From an uncultured Paracoccaceae bacterium (GTDB taxonomy: Bacteria > Pseudomonadota > Alphaproteobacteria > Rhodobacterales > Rhodobacteraceae), in assembly GCA_937895435.1 (NCBI GenBank), contig CALAXT010000024.1:62001-126000 (forward strand): DNA of 64,000 bases, read 5' to 3'. The first letter of the stretch is position 1. The number at the start of each line of letters is the position of its first letter. This document shows positions 18,768 through 27,748 of the stretch, in pieces. A program made the position numbers and the translations under genes. Under the pieces are notes generated by a model, which ran no database searches, was not told the origin of the DNA, and saw nothing but the letters and a program-made list of their open reading frames with translations.

Positions 18768-18781
18768 CACATTGTTTCGCA

Positions 18782-20017
18782 TTAGGTTCCTGTGGGCGCG
18801 CCACCCACAAAGGCATTTCCATTGCGCCAGTCACAGGGGGCCTCTTGCATTTCAAGATGCAGTCGATCACCGTGATATGGATGGGCGCGGGCCAGATCTT
18901 CGTTGAAATTAATCCCCAGCCCAGGCGCCTCCGGCGCCGTGATGAACCCATCCGCCCATTTTAATGTGTGGCCAATCAGATCCAGATGAAACGCGCCGCC
19001 CGTTTGAATGGTTTCAGCCATCAAAATATTCGGGATCGAAACCGCCAGATGAATATTGGCCGCCCATTCCACCGGGCCTGCATAAAGATGCGGCGCCATT
19101 TCGGCGTTATAGCTTTCTGCCATAATGGCAATCTTCTTTGCCTCCCACAGCCCGCCAACGCGGCCCAAGGCGGGTTGCAATATCTTGGCACCGCCGCTGC
19201 GCAGCAGCGTGGCAAATTCTGCCTTGGTGGCAAAGCGCTCACCAGTTGCCAAGGGAATGCGCACCGCGCGGGCAACCTCGGCGAATTCCAAAATGTTATC
19301 GGGTGGAATAGGCTCTTCATACCAAAGGGGTGAATATGGCTCTAACGCTTGGCCCAGCCGGATCGCGCCGGGGGTGGAAAACTGGCCATGCGTCCCAAAG
19401 AGCAAATCAGCCCGGTCACCCACCGCCTCGCGGATACGGGCACAAAACGCAACAGAGCGCGTGATATCTGACATAGCAGGCATATGCCCGCCCCGGATGG
19501 TATAGGGGCCAGCCGGGTCAAATTTCACAGCCGTAAAGCCCAAATCAACCATCCGCGCGGCTTCTTGTGCCTGTAAATCAGGATCAATCCAGAACCGGTT
19601 GGCATCAACATCGGGCTCTGGGTAGAGGTAAGTGTAAGACCGCACCCGCGCGTTCATCCGCCCGCCCAACAGCGCCCACACCGGCCGGTTGCGGGCCTTG
19701 CCCAGAATATCCCAACAGGCAATTTCCAGCCCCGAAAACGCCCCAATCACCGTTGGATCAGGGCGCTGTGTAAACCCAGATGAATAGACGCGGCGATACA
19801 TCAATTCGATATTTTCAGGCGATTCGCCCTGCATATGGCGGGCAAACACATCCTCAATCACGGCCTGCATGGCTTTGGGGCCCACCGTCGAGACATAGCA
19901 TTCGCCGTATCCCACGATCCCATCGTCGGTCGTCAGTTTGACAAATGTCCAATAGCGCCCCCCCCAACCGGGGGCTGGGGGCGCCACGCAGAAAATTTCA
20001 AGATCCTTTAGTTTCAC
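18782..20017 (-). CDS. Mandelate racemase/muconate lactonizing enzyme family protein
   Basis: A 411-aa enolase-superfamily protein: N-terminal cap (KLKDLEIFCVAPPAPGWGGRYWTFVKL) and a (beta/alpha)7 barrel. Visible barrel motifs are AVKFDPAGPY, LLFGTHGQFSTPGA, WYEEPIPPDN, IPLATGERF and ILQPALGRVGG. Family members are sugar-acid dehydratases or cycloisomerases. Where the first metal ligand (usually Asp or Glu) is expected the sequence reads GTHG, so the ligand set is unusual. Starts at GTG behind AAAGGG; its start lies 20 bases inside the upstream hydrolase gene. Last gene of a catabolic-looking operon. Confidence 0.85.
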   Translation of the reverse strand: MKLKDLEIFCVAPPAPGWGGRYWTFVKLTTDDGIVGYGECYVSTVGPKAMQAVIEDVFARHMQGESPENIELMYRRVYSSGFTQRPDPTVIGAFSGLEIACWDILGKARNRPVWALLGGRMNARVRSYTYLYPEPDVDANRFWIDPDLQAQEAARMVDLGFTAVKFDPAGPYTIRGGHMPAMSDITRSVAFCARIREAVGDRADLLFGTHGQFSTPGAIRLGQALEPYSPLWYEEPIPPDNILEFAEVARAVRIPLATGERFATKAEFATLLRSGGAKILQPALGRVGGLWEAKKIAIMAESYNAEMAPHLYAGPVEWAANIHLAVSIPNILMAETIQTGGAFHLDLIGHTLKWADGFITAPEAPGLGINFNEDLARAHPYHGDRLHLEMQEAPCDWRNGNAFVGGAPTGT

Positions 20018-20912
20018 AGCACACCCTTTCTTGACACGCAGATGGCCCCTGCCCCGCATGCGGCCCATCGATGGGGGAACAGACATGCGGCTGGCCCCCA
20101 GCATGCCCAATGCGGCGCAAAAAGCCAGAGATCTGTTCAGAAAATTCAATCGGAGATTCTAGGGGCGGCACATGGCCCACGCGACGCAACACTGTAAAAT
20201 CGGCCCCCTTGATCAGCGCCGTGGTTTCTTGTGCCAAATCAGGGGGCACCAGCCTGTCTTCGCTGCCAACGATCCCCAAAGTGGGCAGTGTCAACGTGGC
20301 GGTGCTGGCATAAAAATCGCTGCCTGAAATTGCCGCCATAGTTGCCAAATAACTGACCAAGGGGGTCGCACAAAACATGGCACGCAGATCGGCAGCAGCC
20401 GAACTTTGCGCAAAGCGGCGCGCGCAGATCCGCGCCAACCAAGCCTCAACGACCCCGTCCATGCCACCGGCCTGAACCGCCGCCATTTCACGCGCCCAAA
20501 CAGCCGGGGTGGCCCATTTACTGGGTGTGCCCACCAACACCAGCCCCCGCACCAGATCAAACCGTTTGACCGCAAGCGCCTGTGCCAACATGCCGCCCAG
20601 CCCCAACCCCACCACGACCACATCGCGCAGCGCCAAATGATCTAAAAGCTGCTCAACATCGCGCACCAAAGCGCCCATCGACCACGGTGCCCGGGGCCCA
20701 CCCGATTGGCCATGCCCCCGCAGGTCGGGGCAAATTATCAAGGTATTGGGGGGCAGATGCGCCAAAGTTGGCTGCCAAATCCGATGATCCATGCTCATAT
20801 CATGCAACATCAGTAAAACAGGCCCTGCAAAATCCCCAAAATCCGCCACAGGCGCGACCGGGTCAATTTTCTGATAGGCCAGCATAAACCCAGTTACATC
20901 ACAAAATTCCAT
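19998..20912 (-). CDS. Alpha/beta hydrolase fold protein lacking the usual nucleophile
   Basis: A 304-aa protein resembling 3-oxoadipate enol-lactonase (PcaD): oxyanion loop LLMLHDMSMDHRIW, CPDLRGHGQSGG, the acid site GSEDRLVPP and a His in RRVGHVPPLE. The nucleophile elbow reads VVGLGLGGMLAQ, with Gly where active PcaD-type enzymes have Ser (G-x-S-x-G). The codon is GGG, so this is not a single silent ambiguity. The C-terminal tail after about residue 270 is Cys/Gly-rich and unlike the family. Start 20912 follows the stop of the PLP dehydratase. Confidence 0.8.
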   Translation of the reverse strand: MEFCDVTGFMLAYQKIDPVAPVADFGDFAGPVLLMLHDMSMDHRIWQPTLAHLPPNTLIICPDLRGHGQSGGPRAPWSMGALVRDVEQLLDHLALRDVVVVGLGLGGMLAQALAVKRFDLVRGLVLVGTPSKWATPAVWAREMAAVQAGGMDGVVEAWLARICARRFAQSSAAADLRAMFCATPLVSYLATMAAISGSDFYASTATLTLPTLGIVGSEDRLVPPDLAQETTALIKGADFTVLRRVGHVPPLESPIEFSEQISGFLRRIGHAGGQPHVCSPIDGPHAGQGPSACQERVCCETKGS

Positions 20913-20916
20913 CGCG

Positions 20917-21924
20917 TCAGCCCAAGCTGCGGGCAACAGCGGTCTCTGTCATGGCCAGGTTCAAGGCTTGCGCAAATATGGCAGCATCGACATTGCCGCC
21001 CGAGGCAACGGCAATGACCGTATCACCGCGCAACTGATTGCCATGAAAAAGTGCGGCCGCCAGGGCCACCGCACCGCCAGGCTCAACCACAATGCGCAAC
21101 CGCGCCCAAGCCAACGCCATCGCGCGCAGACAATCGTGGTCACTGACCACCAGCCCAGGCCCACAATGGGCACGCATAATGGGCAGGGTGATCTGACCGG
21201 GGCTTGGCGTCAGAATCGCGTCACAAAGTGATTGAGCATCGGGCGCATTGCGTTCAAACTGGCCAGAAACCAAACTGCGCGCCGTGTCATCAAAGCCTAC
21301 AGGCTCAACCGGGCGCGGGCGCAGATGGGGCGCATTTTCCGCCAGCGCAAGTGCAATGCCCGCCGTCAAACCACCACCGCCGCAGCACACCAGCACATCT
21401 GCCTGCCCCACCCCAAGCACCGCCGCATCTTGGGCAATTTCCAGGCCAACCGTGCCTTGTCCGGCAATCACCTCGGGGTCATCAAAAGGTTTGATCAGCG
21501 CCAAACCGCGCACCGCAGCCAAACGTGCGCCAATTGCATCGCGATCCTCATTCACACGGTCATAAAGCACCACCTCGGCACCAAGCGCGCAGGTATTGGC
21601 AATTTTAACCGCAGGCGCATCGCCTGGCATGATGATGACCGCTGGCACGCCATGCATCTGCGCAGCCAAGGCCACCCCCTGCGCATGATTGCCCGAGGAA
21701 TATGCGATCACCCCATTGGACAACGCGCCTTTTGCCGCCAGCGCCGACACCGCCGACCAACCACCACGAAATTTAAACGATCCCGTTTTTTGCAGACACT
21801 CAGGCTTAACAAACACCCGACGCCCAGCCAATTCATCCAAAAAAGGCGACGATAACAGCGGCGTGCGGATAGCGTGCCCAGACAGCCGCGCGGCGGCGGC
21901 GGTGATCATTGCGGCGGTGGCCAT
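20917..21924 (-). CDS. PLP-dependent threonine/serine dehydratase family
   Basis: A 335-aa fold-type II PLP enzyme with the lysine in LQKTGSFKFRGGW (about residue 52), the asparagine/glycine loops SSGNHAQGVALAA and the phosphate-binding CCGGGGLTAGIAL. The C-terminal ACT domain of biosynthetic IlvA is missing, so it is of the catabolic threonine dehydratase, serine racemase or hydroxyaspartate dehydratase type. It overlaps the upstream hydrolase by 19 bases and precedes the next hydrolase closely, all in one operon. Confidence 0.87.
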   Translation of the reverse strand: MATAAMITAAAARLSGHAIRTPLLSSPFLDELAGRRVFVKPECLQKTGSFKFRGGWSAVSALAAKGALSNGVIAYSSGNHAQGVALAAQMHGVPAVIIMPGDAPAVKIANTCALGAEVVLYDRVNEDRDAIGARLAAVRGLALIKPFDDPEVIAGQGTVGLEIAQDAAVLGVGQADVLVCCGGGGLTAGIALALAENAPHLRPRPVEPVGFDDTARSLVSGQFERNAPDAQSLCDAILTPSPGQITLPIMRAHCGPGLVVSDHDCLRAMALAWARLRIVVEPGGAVALAAALFHGNQLRGDTVIAVASGGNVDAAIFAQALNLAMTETAVARSLG

Positions 21925-22757
21925 GCGATTTGCTCCAAAAACCGATGCAGGGTGAAAAGCGCGTCAGGTTCATCCAAAAACGGTACATGCGCCCGTCCAG
22001 GCAGGTCGCACCACAACATGTCTGGGCGGCGCGCACGCATTGCCAAGAGTGTTTGATACGACAAAATATCAGAATTCACACCCCGAATTGTGGCCAGTGG
22101 CCGCCCTGCCAACGCGTCAAAAAACGGCCACAAATCAACCGCTGGCGCACTGACAGCCGCTAAAAATGCCTGCCGCAATTCTGGGTCATAGCGGTTGACC
22201 AGCCCCGGCCCATCGGGGTTTTGCGCATAATGGTGGCGGGCCTCTTGGTGCCAACGCGCCAGCGGCACCCCACTGACGCCGCGCGCATTGCGCGCCAGCA
22301 TGTATGCCGCCGCTTCATAATCTTGGGCAACAGGGGGGCGACCGACATAGGTACCAATCCGGGCCAGCGCATCTTGTTCCATCACCGGGCCAATGTCGTT
22401 CAAACAAACCCCCATAAGCCGCTCAGGCGCCATGACCGCCAACGCCATAGCGATCAACCCGCCCCGCGATGTGCCAAGTATTGCAACCTGCTTCAGCCCC
22501 AAATGATCAAGCAACGCCAAAACATCTGCAGCCTCTTGCGCAATGGTATAGGTATCAGCCCCGGTCCATTCCGATTGGCCTCGGCCCCGGTAATCCATGG
22601 TTATTAGCCTGACATGCGCCATATGCGGGGCCAGCGCGTCAAAATCGCGGCTGTTGCGGGTCAGGCCCGCCAAACACAGCAACGCCACCCCTGCCCCAGC
22701 CACACCGCTATCACTGAAATAAAGCTTTGCGCCGTCAGATGCTGCAAAAAATCCCAT
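21906..22757 (-). CDS. Alpha/beta hydrolase
   Basis: A 283-aa hydrolase with an intact nucleophile elbow ILGTSRGGLIAM (Ser), acid-region RGVNSDILS and C-terminal His in PGRAHVPFLDEP. The N-terminal FFAASDGAKLYFSDSG start is usual for small-molecule esterases of this fold. The ATG overlaps the dehalogenase stop by one base (TGATG). Substrate unknown; the neighbours suggest a role in a small-acid catabolic operon. Confidence 0.85.
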   Translation of the reverse strand: MGFFAASDGAKLYFSDSGVAGAGVALLCLAGLTRNSRDFDALAPHMAHVRLITMDYRGRGQSEWTGADTYTIAQEAADVLALLDHLGLKQVAILGTSRGGLIAMALAVMAPERLMGVCLNDIGPVMEQDALARIGTYVGRPPVAQDYEAAAYMLARNARGVSGVPLARWHQEARHHYAQNPDGPGLVNRYDPELRQAFLAAVSAPAVDLWPFFDALAGRPLATIRGVNSDILSYQTLLAMRARRPDMLWCDLPGRAHVPFLDEPDALFTLHRFLEQIAWPPPQ

Positions 22758-23443
22758 CAGATCCCTGAAACGATTTGGGGAACCGCACGCAGATCGTCCA
22801 AGATATGTTCTGGCCCGTGCGGCAGCCGTTCGGGGGGGTGTGCGCCGCGGTTTACCCACAAACAGCGAAAGCCAAAGGCTGCCGCCCCCGCGACATCCCA
22901 ACCGTTCGACGACACAAACACAATCTGATCGGCCGGGCAGTCAAACCGCTCCGTGGCCAACGCGTAAACACGGGGATCAGGCTTATAAACCCCCACACTT
23001 TCCACTGACAAAACCGCATCAAACAGCCCATCAAGCCCAGCGGTTGTGACAGCGGTTTGAAGCAAATCTGGCGTGCCATTTGACAAAATCGCACATTTCA
23101 CCCCAGATGCCCGCAGCGATTGCAAGGTGGTGGCCGCTTCCGGATAGGCTGGCAAATGCCGGTAAAGCGCCAACAGAGCCGCGCGCAGTTCTGGATCGCT
23201 GCGCCCGGCCGCGGCCAACGCCCAATCCAACGCATCGCAGGTGACCTGCCAGAAATCGGCATGATCACGCATCAAAGAGCGCAGCCAGGTATATTCCAGC
23301 TGCCGCACTCGCCAATTTTGGCCCAACTCTGGCCAGATCGGCTTAAGATCAGAGAATTGCGGCTGTTCAGCCAAAATTCGCGCCGGCCCCATTACATCAA
23401 ACAGTGTTCCATAGGCGTCAAAAACAACAGCTGAAATGGCCAT
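22757..23443 (-). CDS. (S)-2-haloacid dehalogenase-like HAD hydrolase (type II)
   Basis: A 228-aa HAD-superfamily protein closely following the L-2-haloacid dehalogenase pattern: nucleophile Asp in VVFDAYGTLFDV (about residue 9), Arg of WRVRQLEYTWLRSLM, SNGTPD, Lys in VYKPDPRVY and the SSNGWD motif. All residues of the dehalogenase active site appear present, so hydrolysis of 2-haloalkanoic acids to 2-hydroxy acids is plausible. It is the first gene of the operon and lies 26 bases after fabI, with no clear terminator between. Confidence 0.88.
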   Translation of the reverse strand: MAISAVVFDAYGTLFDVMGPARILAEQPQFSDLKPIWPELGQNWRVRQLEYTWLRSLMRDHADFWQVTCDALDWALAAAGRSDPELRAALLALYRHLPAYPEAATTLQSLRASGVKCAILSNGTPDLLQTAVTTAGLDGLFDAVLSVESVGVYKPDPRVYALATERFDCPADQIVFVSSNGWDVAGAAAFGFRCLWVNRGAHPPERLPHGPEHILDDLRAVPQIVSGI

Positions 23444-23469
23444 GGCAGGGCAGACCTTTGAACAAGAGG

Positions 23470-24258
23470 CTATAGATTTTCGGGCTGCGGCATTCCCAGA
23501 ACATGATAGCCGCCGTCAACCCGTACGATTTCACCAGTGGTGCAGGCACCATAGTCGGACGCCAGATAGACAGCCGTGCCCCCAACCGCCTCTAGTGTCG
23601 CGTTGCTGCGCAGGGGGGCGTTGGCCTCAGTCTGGCGATAGGTGTTGCGTGCACCAGCAATGGCCGCGCCTGCCAATGTTTTCATCGGACCTGGGGAAAT
23701 TGCATTAACCCGAATTTTTTGGGGCCCAAGATCATTGGCAAGATAACGCACCGATGCCTCTAACGCTGCCTTGGCCACACCCATCACGTTATAAAACGGC
23801 GTTACCCGGTTTGATCCCTGATAGGTCAGCGTCAAAAGTGTGCCCCCATCGGGCATCAGATCGGCCGCCCGCCGCGCGATGTCGATGAATGAATAGCAAG
23901 AAATCGTCAGCGAATTACGAAAATTCTCGCGCGAGGTGTTGATAAACCGCCCCGCCAACTCTGATTTGTCAGAAAAAGCGATGGCGTGCACCACGAAATC
24001 AATCGTGCCCCATTTAGATTTCAACTGAGCAAATGTGGCATCAAGCGATGCCTCATCGGTCACATCGCAGTCAATCAGCGTGTCAGACCCAACCGATGCG
24101 GCCAACGGTGCAACGCGGCGCCCAAACGCTTCACCTTGATAGGTGAACGCCAGATCAGCACCCTCAGATGCCAGCGCGCTGGCGATCCCCCACGCGATGG
24201 ACCGCTCATTGGCAACCCCCATCACCAGGCCCCGCTTGCCCTTCATCAGATCCGCCAT
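23470..24258 (-). CDS. fabI: Enoyl-ACP reductase FabI
   Basis: A 262-aa short-chain-dehydrogenase-type enzyme that reduces enoyl-ACP with NADH in fatty acid synthesis. Seen are the FabI-type nucleotide loop GLVMGVANERSIAWGIA, the AIAFSDKSEL segment and the catalytic YNVMGVAK (Tyr-x6-Lys). AAGGAG precedes the start. It ends the fabA-fabB-fabI transcript, although the haloacid-dehalogenase operon may continue from it. Confidence 0.96.
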   Translation of the reverse strand: MADLMKGKRGLVMGVANERSIAWGIASALASEGADLAFTYQGEAFGRRVAPLAASVGSDTLIDCDVTDEASLDATFAQLKSKWGTIDFVVHAIAFSDKSELAGRFINTSRENFRNSLTISCYSFIDIARRAADLMPDGGTLLTLTYQGSNRVTPFYNVMGVAKAALEASVRYLANDLGPQKIRVNAISPGPMKTLAGAAIAGARNTYRQTEANAPLRSNATLEAVGGTAVYLASDYGACTTGEIVRVDGGYHVLGMPQPENL

Positions 24259-24299
24259 ACCAACACTCCTTAAAAAACGATCGGACGCTTCACAGCCGA

Positions 24300-25529
24300 T
24301 CAGTCGCGATAGGCGCTCATAACCAAGGTCGCATTGGTGCCCCCAAAACCAAAGCTGTTGGAAAGAACCGAGTCAAGCTCGACGCCTTCGCGCAATTCGG
24401 TAACGATTTCGCCTGTGTTTAGTGCCGGATCAAGCTCGGTCACATTGGCAGAAGCCGCAATAAATTTTCCTTGCATCATCAGCAGGCTATAGATTGCTTC
24501 ATGCACACCGGTCGCACCCAGCGAATGTCCTGTCAGCGATTTGGTGGAAGACACCGGCGGTGTCGTGCCTTCGCCAAACACCCGACGCACCGCCATCATT
24601 TCGGTCACATCGCCCGCAGGCGTCGACGTCCCGTGAGCATTGATATAATCCACCTTGCGGCCTTCGGGCAGCGTGGCCAGCGCCAGCTTCATAGACCGCT
24701 CACCACCCTCACCTGATGGTGCGACCATGTCATAGCCATCTGATGTCGCCCCATAGCCAGTAACTTCGGCATAGATTTTTGCACCACGCGCCAAGGCATG
24801 CGACAGCTCCTCAAGCACCAAAACCCCGCCGCCACCAGCAATCACGAATCCATCACGCGTCGCATCAAAGGCGCGGCTGGCCGTTGCGGGGGTGTCGTTA
24901 TACTTGCTGCTCATGGCGCCCATGGCATCAAAAAGGCACGACAGCGTCCAATGCAGTTCTTCTCCGCCACCCGCAAACACGATATCTTGTTTGCCCATCT
25001 GAATTTGTTCCACCCCATTGCCGATGCAATGCGCGCTGGTAGAACAAGCCGACGTGATCGAATAGTTCACACCCTTGATTGCAAAAGGCGTGGCCAGACA
25101 GGCCGAATTGGTTGATGACATGCACCGCGTCACCATAAAGGGCCCCATCCGCTTTGGTGCCCCTTTTTCAATCACGATTTGATGCGCCTGAAAGAAATTT
25201 GACGTCGACGGGCCACCAGACCCCATGATCAATCCGGTGCGCTCATTCGACACATCAGACGGTTCAAGCCCACTGTCGGCAATCGCTTGTTCCATCGCCA
25301 AAAAGTTATAGGCCGCCCCCGGGCCCATGAAGCGAAGATTGCGCTTGTCGATATGATCTTCCAGCACGATTTGGGGCATGCCATGCACTTGGCTGCGAAA
25401 GCCATGTTCCGCATATTCCGGCGAAAACACGATGCCAGAGCGGCCCGCCCGCAATGACGCGCTGACCTCGGTTGCAGAGTTTCCAATGGGCGAGATGATG
25501 CCAAGCCCGGTAATGACAACGCGGCGCAT
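24300..25529 (-). CDS. fabB: 3-oxoacyl-ACP synthase I FabB
   Basis: A 409-aa condensing enzyme with the catalytic triad in [14 protein letters not shown] (Cys), [13 protein letters not shown] (His) and [14 protein letters not shown] (His). Together with FabA it makes the unsaturated fatty acids of the anaerobic pathway. It has AAGGAG before its start, sits between fabA and fabI, and has the usual length. Confidence 0.96.
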   Translation of the reverse strand: MRRVVITGLGIISPIGNSATEVSASLRAGRSGIVFSPEYAEHGFRSQVHGMPQIVLEDHIDKRNLRFMGPGAAYNFLAMEQAIADSGLEPSDVSNERTGLIMGSGGPSTSNFFQAHQIVIEKGAPKRMGPFMVTRCMSSTNSACLATPFAIKGVNYSITSACSTSAHCIGNGVEQIQMGKQDIVFAGGGEELHWTLSCLFDAMGAMSSKYNDTPATASRAFDATRDGFVIAGGGGVLVLEELSHALARGAKIYAEVTGYGATSDGYDMVAPSGEGGERSMKLALATLPEGRKVDYINAHGTSTPAGDVTEMMAVRRVFGEGTTPPVSSTKSLTGHSLGATGVHEAIYSLLMMQGKFIAASANVTELDPALNTGEIVTELREGVELDSVLSNSFGFGGTNATLVMSAYRD

Positions 25530-25553
25530 GGGCGCACTCCTTTTTTTTAGACC

Positions 25554-26063
25554 TTAGCTCTCAGACAGAGCGACCTTCATATCTTTAACCATATAAATCA
25601 CCTCACCATCGGCCTCGACCCGGCCATCGGCCACCCCCATCGTCAAGCGACGGGTTTGAATGGCTTTGGTGAAATCAACATAATATGTCAGCATTTTACG
25701 ATCGGGGCGCACCATACCGGTCAGTTTGACCTCGCCCACGCCCAAGGCATATCCACGCCCCTGCCAGCCGCGCCAACCAAGATTAAAACCCGTCAACTGC
25801 CACAATCCATCTAAACCAAGACAGCCAGGCATGATCGGATTTCCAGGAAAATGGCACCCAAAAAACCACAAATCAGGCGTAATATCGAATTCAGCGACCA
25901 CATGGCCTTTGCCAAATGCCCCACCCTCGCTCGAAATATCGGTGATGCGATCCATCATCAACATCGGAGGCTCTGGCAACTGCGCATTGCCGGGGCCAAA
26001 CAACTCACCGCGAGCACACTGCAAAAGCGCTTTCTTATCAAAGCTAGTCGGGTATTCTGGCAT
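25554..26063 (-). CDS. fabA: 3-hydroxydecanoyl-ACP dehydratase/isomerase FabA
   Basis: A 169-aa hotdog-fold enzyme that dehydrates 3-hydroxydecanoyl-ACP and isomerises the trans-2 to cis-3 product. The active-site His and Asp are in [22 protein letters not shown]. First gene of the fabA-fabB-fabI operon, transcribed away from irr across a 186-base intergenic region. Confidence 0.96.
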   Translation of the reverse strand: MPEYPTSFDKKALLQCARGELFGPGNAQLPEPPMLMMDRITDISSEGGAFGKGHVVAEFDITPDLWFFGCHFPGNPIMPGCLGLDGLWQLTGFNLGWRGWQGRGYALGVGEVKLTGMVRPDRKMLTYYVDFTKAIQTRRLTMGVADGRVEADGEVIYMVKDMKVALSES

Positions 26064-26190
26064 CCAAATTTCTTTCTATGCTATCATCGCCAAACTTTTC
26101 CTTTCTCTAGCATTGTGAAGGAATAAGAGGCAAGGGCGGCTAAAATGCGGCACCTGGATAGCTGCCAAAACACGCATTTGGGGATTTCCA

Positions 26191-26232
26191 TTGAAAATGA
26201 CGTCAGCACACGTTTATATACGAGAACGTGTG
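26191..26232 (+). promoter_or_regulatory. Putative irr promoter with palindromic operator
   Basis: A sigma70-like promoter TTGAAA (26191-26196) and TATATA (26215-26220) has an 18-base spacer and should start transcription near 26227. The -10 element lies inside an inverted repeat, CACACGTT (26207-26214) and AACGTGTG (26225-26232), with perfect 8-bp arms and a 10-base spacer. A repressor bound here would block RNA polymerase, so autoregulation is a natural hypothesis. Confidence 0.6.
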
Positions 26233-26249
26233 ACAAGGATTTTCGTAAG

Positions 26250-26672
26250 ATGACGCCACAAGTGCTTGAACGTGGAACCCGCTGGCTGGCGCGGGCCGGG
26301 CTGCGGCCAACACGCCAGCGGCTGTCACTGGCCGGGTTGTTGGTGGGTGATGGCTGCAATCGGCATGTGACAGCAGAAAGCCTTTTTGCTGCAACGCGGG
26401 CCAATGACGAAAAGGTATCTCTTGCCACCGTTTACAATACTTTGCGCGCATTTTGTCAGGCTGGCCTGATGCAAGAGGTCGTCGTCGATGGCTCAAAAAG
26501 CTATTTTGACACTCGGGTGGATGATCACCCCCATTTTTACTGGGAAGACAGCGCCGAATTGACTGATGCGCCTGCCGATGAACTTGAAATCACACAATTG
26601 CCCAAGCCCCCTGCCGGCACAGAAATAGCGCGGGTGGATGTGGTGATCCGCATTCGGCGCAGCGCCGTTTAG
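26250..26672 (+). CDS. irr: Iron response regulator Irr (Fur family)
   Basis: A 140-aa Fur-family regulator. The winged helix is seen in RPTRQRLSLAGLL and VSLATVYNTLRAFCQAGLMQE, followed by the DDHPHFYWED segment that in Irr replaces the HHH heme site. In alphaproteobacteria Irr represses or activates iron and heme genes and is degraded when heme binds. Start chosen at ATG 26250 behind AAGGA; an upstream frame to 26145 lacks family residues. Beside fabA on the opposite strand, an arrangement conserved in Rhizobiales and Rhodobacterales. Confidence 0.88.
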   Translation: MTPQVLERGTRWLARAGLRPTRQRLSLAGLLVGDGCNRHVTAESLFAATRANDEKVSLATVYNTLRAFCQAGLMQEVVVDGSKSYFDTRVDDHPHFYWEDSAELTDAPADELEITQLPKPPAGTEIARVDVVIRIRRSAV

Positions 26673-26702
26673 GCCAAAGCCCTCAGCCGCCGCAGGGATG
26701 GG

Positions 26703-27578
26703 TTAAAACCACTGCCCAGGCTCAATAATACCATGATCCAAAAGCTGCTGAGCGTGCCAATCGAACCTTTCCGACTGCGGCCAGACAAAACTTGAAACTT
26801 GCACGCGGGCATCTGGCAGCGAGCGCAGCGCTTTTGCCGCGCGAAACGATCCGATCGCAGCTGTGGCGCTGTGGTGCCATTTGCATTGAAACGTGTTCCG
26901 CTCAGGATCTGACAACGTGAAATCAGGGCGCAGACGCAGCCCCCGCTGCGCTTTGAAAACGGCAATTCGGTCGATGCGGCGCTGTTCAAATGGCACAAAA
27001 TCTTCAAACCGCCAACGCAATCCGCCGTAAAGATCAATCTGACGCTCTAACGGGGTGCCGCTTTGATCAAACCGCTGATGGCCAAAATAAGCTGCCCTGT
27101 CAAAATACGCAGCCCCAAGATCGACACCATTTGGCGCGGCGTGCAAATCTGGCGCATAAAGATCAACCACGGTGGTAAAAACTGCACCCCGCCGCTCATT
27201 TTCTTGAAAATCAATAAAATCGGCAATGCAGCGTGTGTCAGAAAACGGAAAAAACAGATATTCCGCATTGAAAAGGCAACACATCCATTGCCCAGCCACC
27301 GCATCCATCAGCGCATTCACCGCCGCGACCGCCACGCCCGGCGTGGCCGGATGTGCAATGATGTGACAAACCTGATCGCGAGGCACGCCGGCCTGGGGGG
27401 GATACCCTGGCCATTCCTGCGGCGCAAAAACCAAAACCCGCGCAAATCCTTGGTTCAGCGCCCGGGCAATTGTGCTGTCAATCTCAACATCATCCTCAAC
27501 AAAAATCAGGCAAAACGGCCCCCTGCGCATCGTCCGCAAGCCTGTCGTGAGGAATTCAGAAACGGAATGAAAAATCAT
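26703..27578 (-). CDS. Glycosyltransferase-like conserved protein
   Basis: A 291-aa protein with an N-terminal LIFVEDDVEIDSTIARALNQGF, a segment of the nucleotide-sugar transferase (GT2-like) kind, then Asp-containing VVDLYAPDLH and a C-terminal W-rich region (RFDWHAQQLLDHGIIEPGQWF). It is probably a glycosyltransferase family 2-like enzyme conserved next to irr/miaB in related bacteria, but the catalytic motif is not unambiguous. It converges with irr (30 bases between) and diverges from miaB. A later ATG (27530) is an alternative start. Confidence 0.6.
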   Translation of the reverse strand: MIFHSVSEFLTTGLRTMRRGPFCLIFVEDDVEIDSTIARALNQGFARVLVFAPQEWPGYPPQAGVPRDQVCHIIAHPATPGVAVAAVNALMDAVAGQWMCCLFNAEYLFFPFSDTRCIADFIDFQENERRGAVFTTVVDLYAPDLHAAPNGVDLGAAYFDRAAYFGHQRFDQSGTPLERQIDLYGGLRWRFEDFVPFEQRRIDRIAVFKAQRGLRLRPDFTLSDPERNTFQCKWHHSATAAIGSFRAAKALRSLPDARVQVSSFVWPQSERFDWHAQQLLDHGIIEPGQWF

Positions 27579-27748
27579 GGGGCAGAATCTGACGCGATTT
27601 GGTTAATTTGCGATAAAGGATTGAGCATGCACCTGCGGAATGCAAGGTCAATTGGCCACATGCCATGGTTCATCCCGCAGCGCCCCAGGCGTTGCGATGC
27701 GAGCCAACCCGTTGTAGAAGGCACATCTTACCAGACAGGAACACCCGA

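Noticed and set aside
26064-26249. Iron-control element (ICE, TTTAGAA-N-TTCTAAA) between fabA and irr
   Set aside because: I looked for it and found no match; only the CACACGTT/AACGTGTG palindrome is present.
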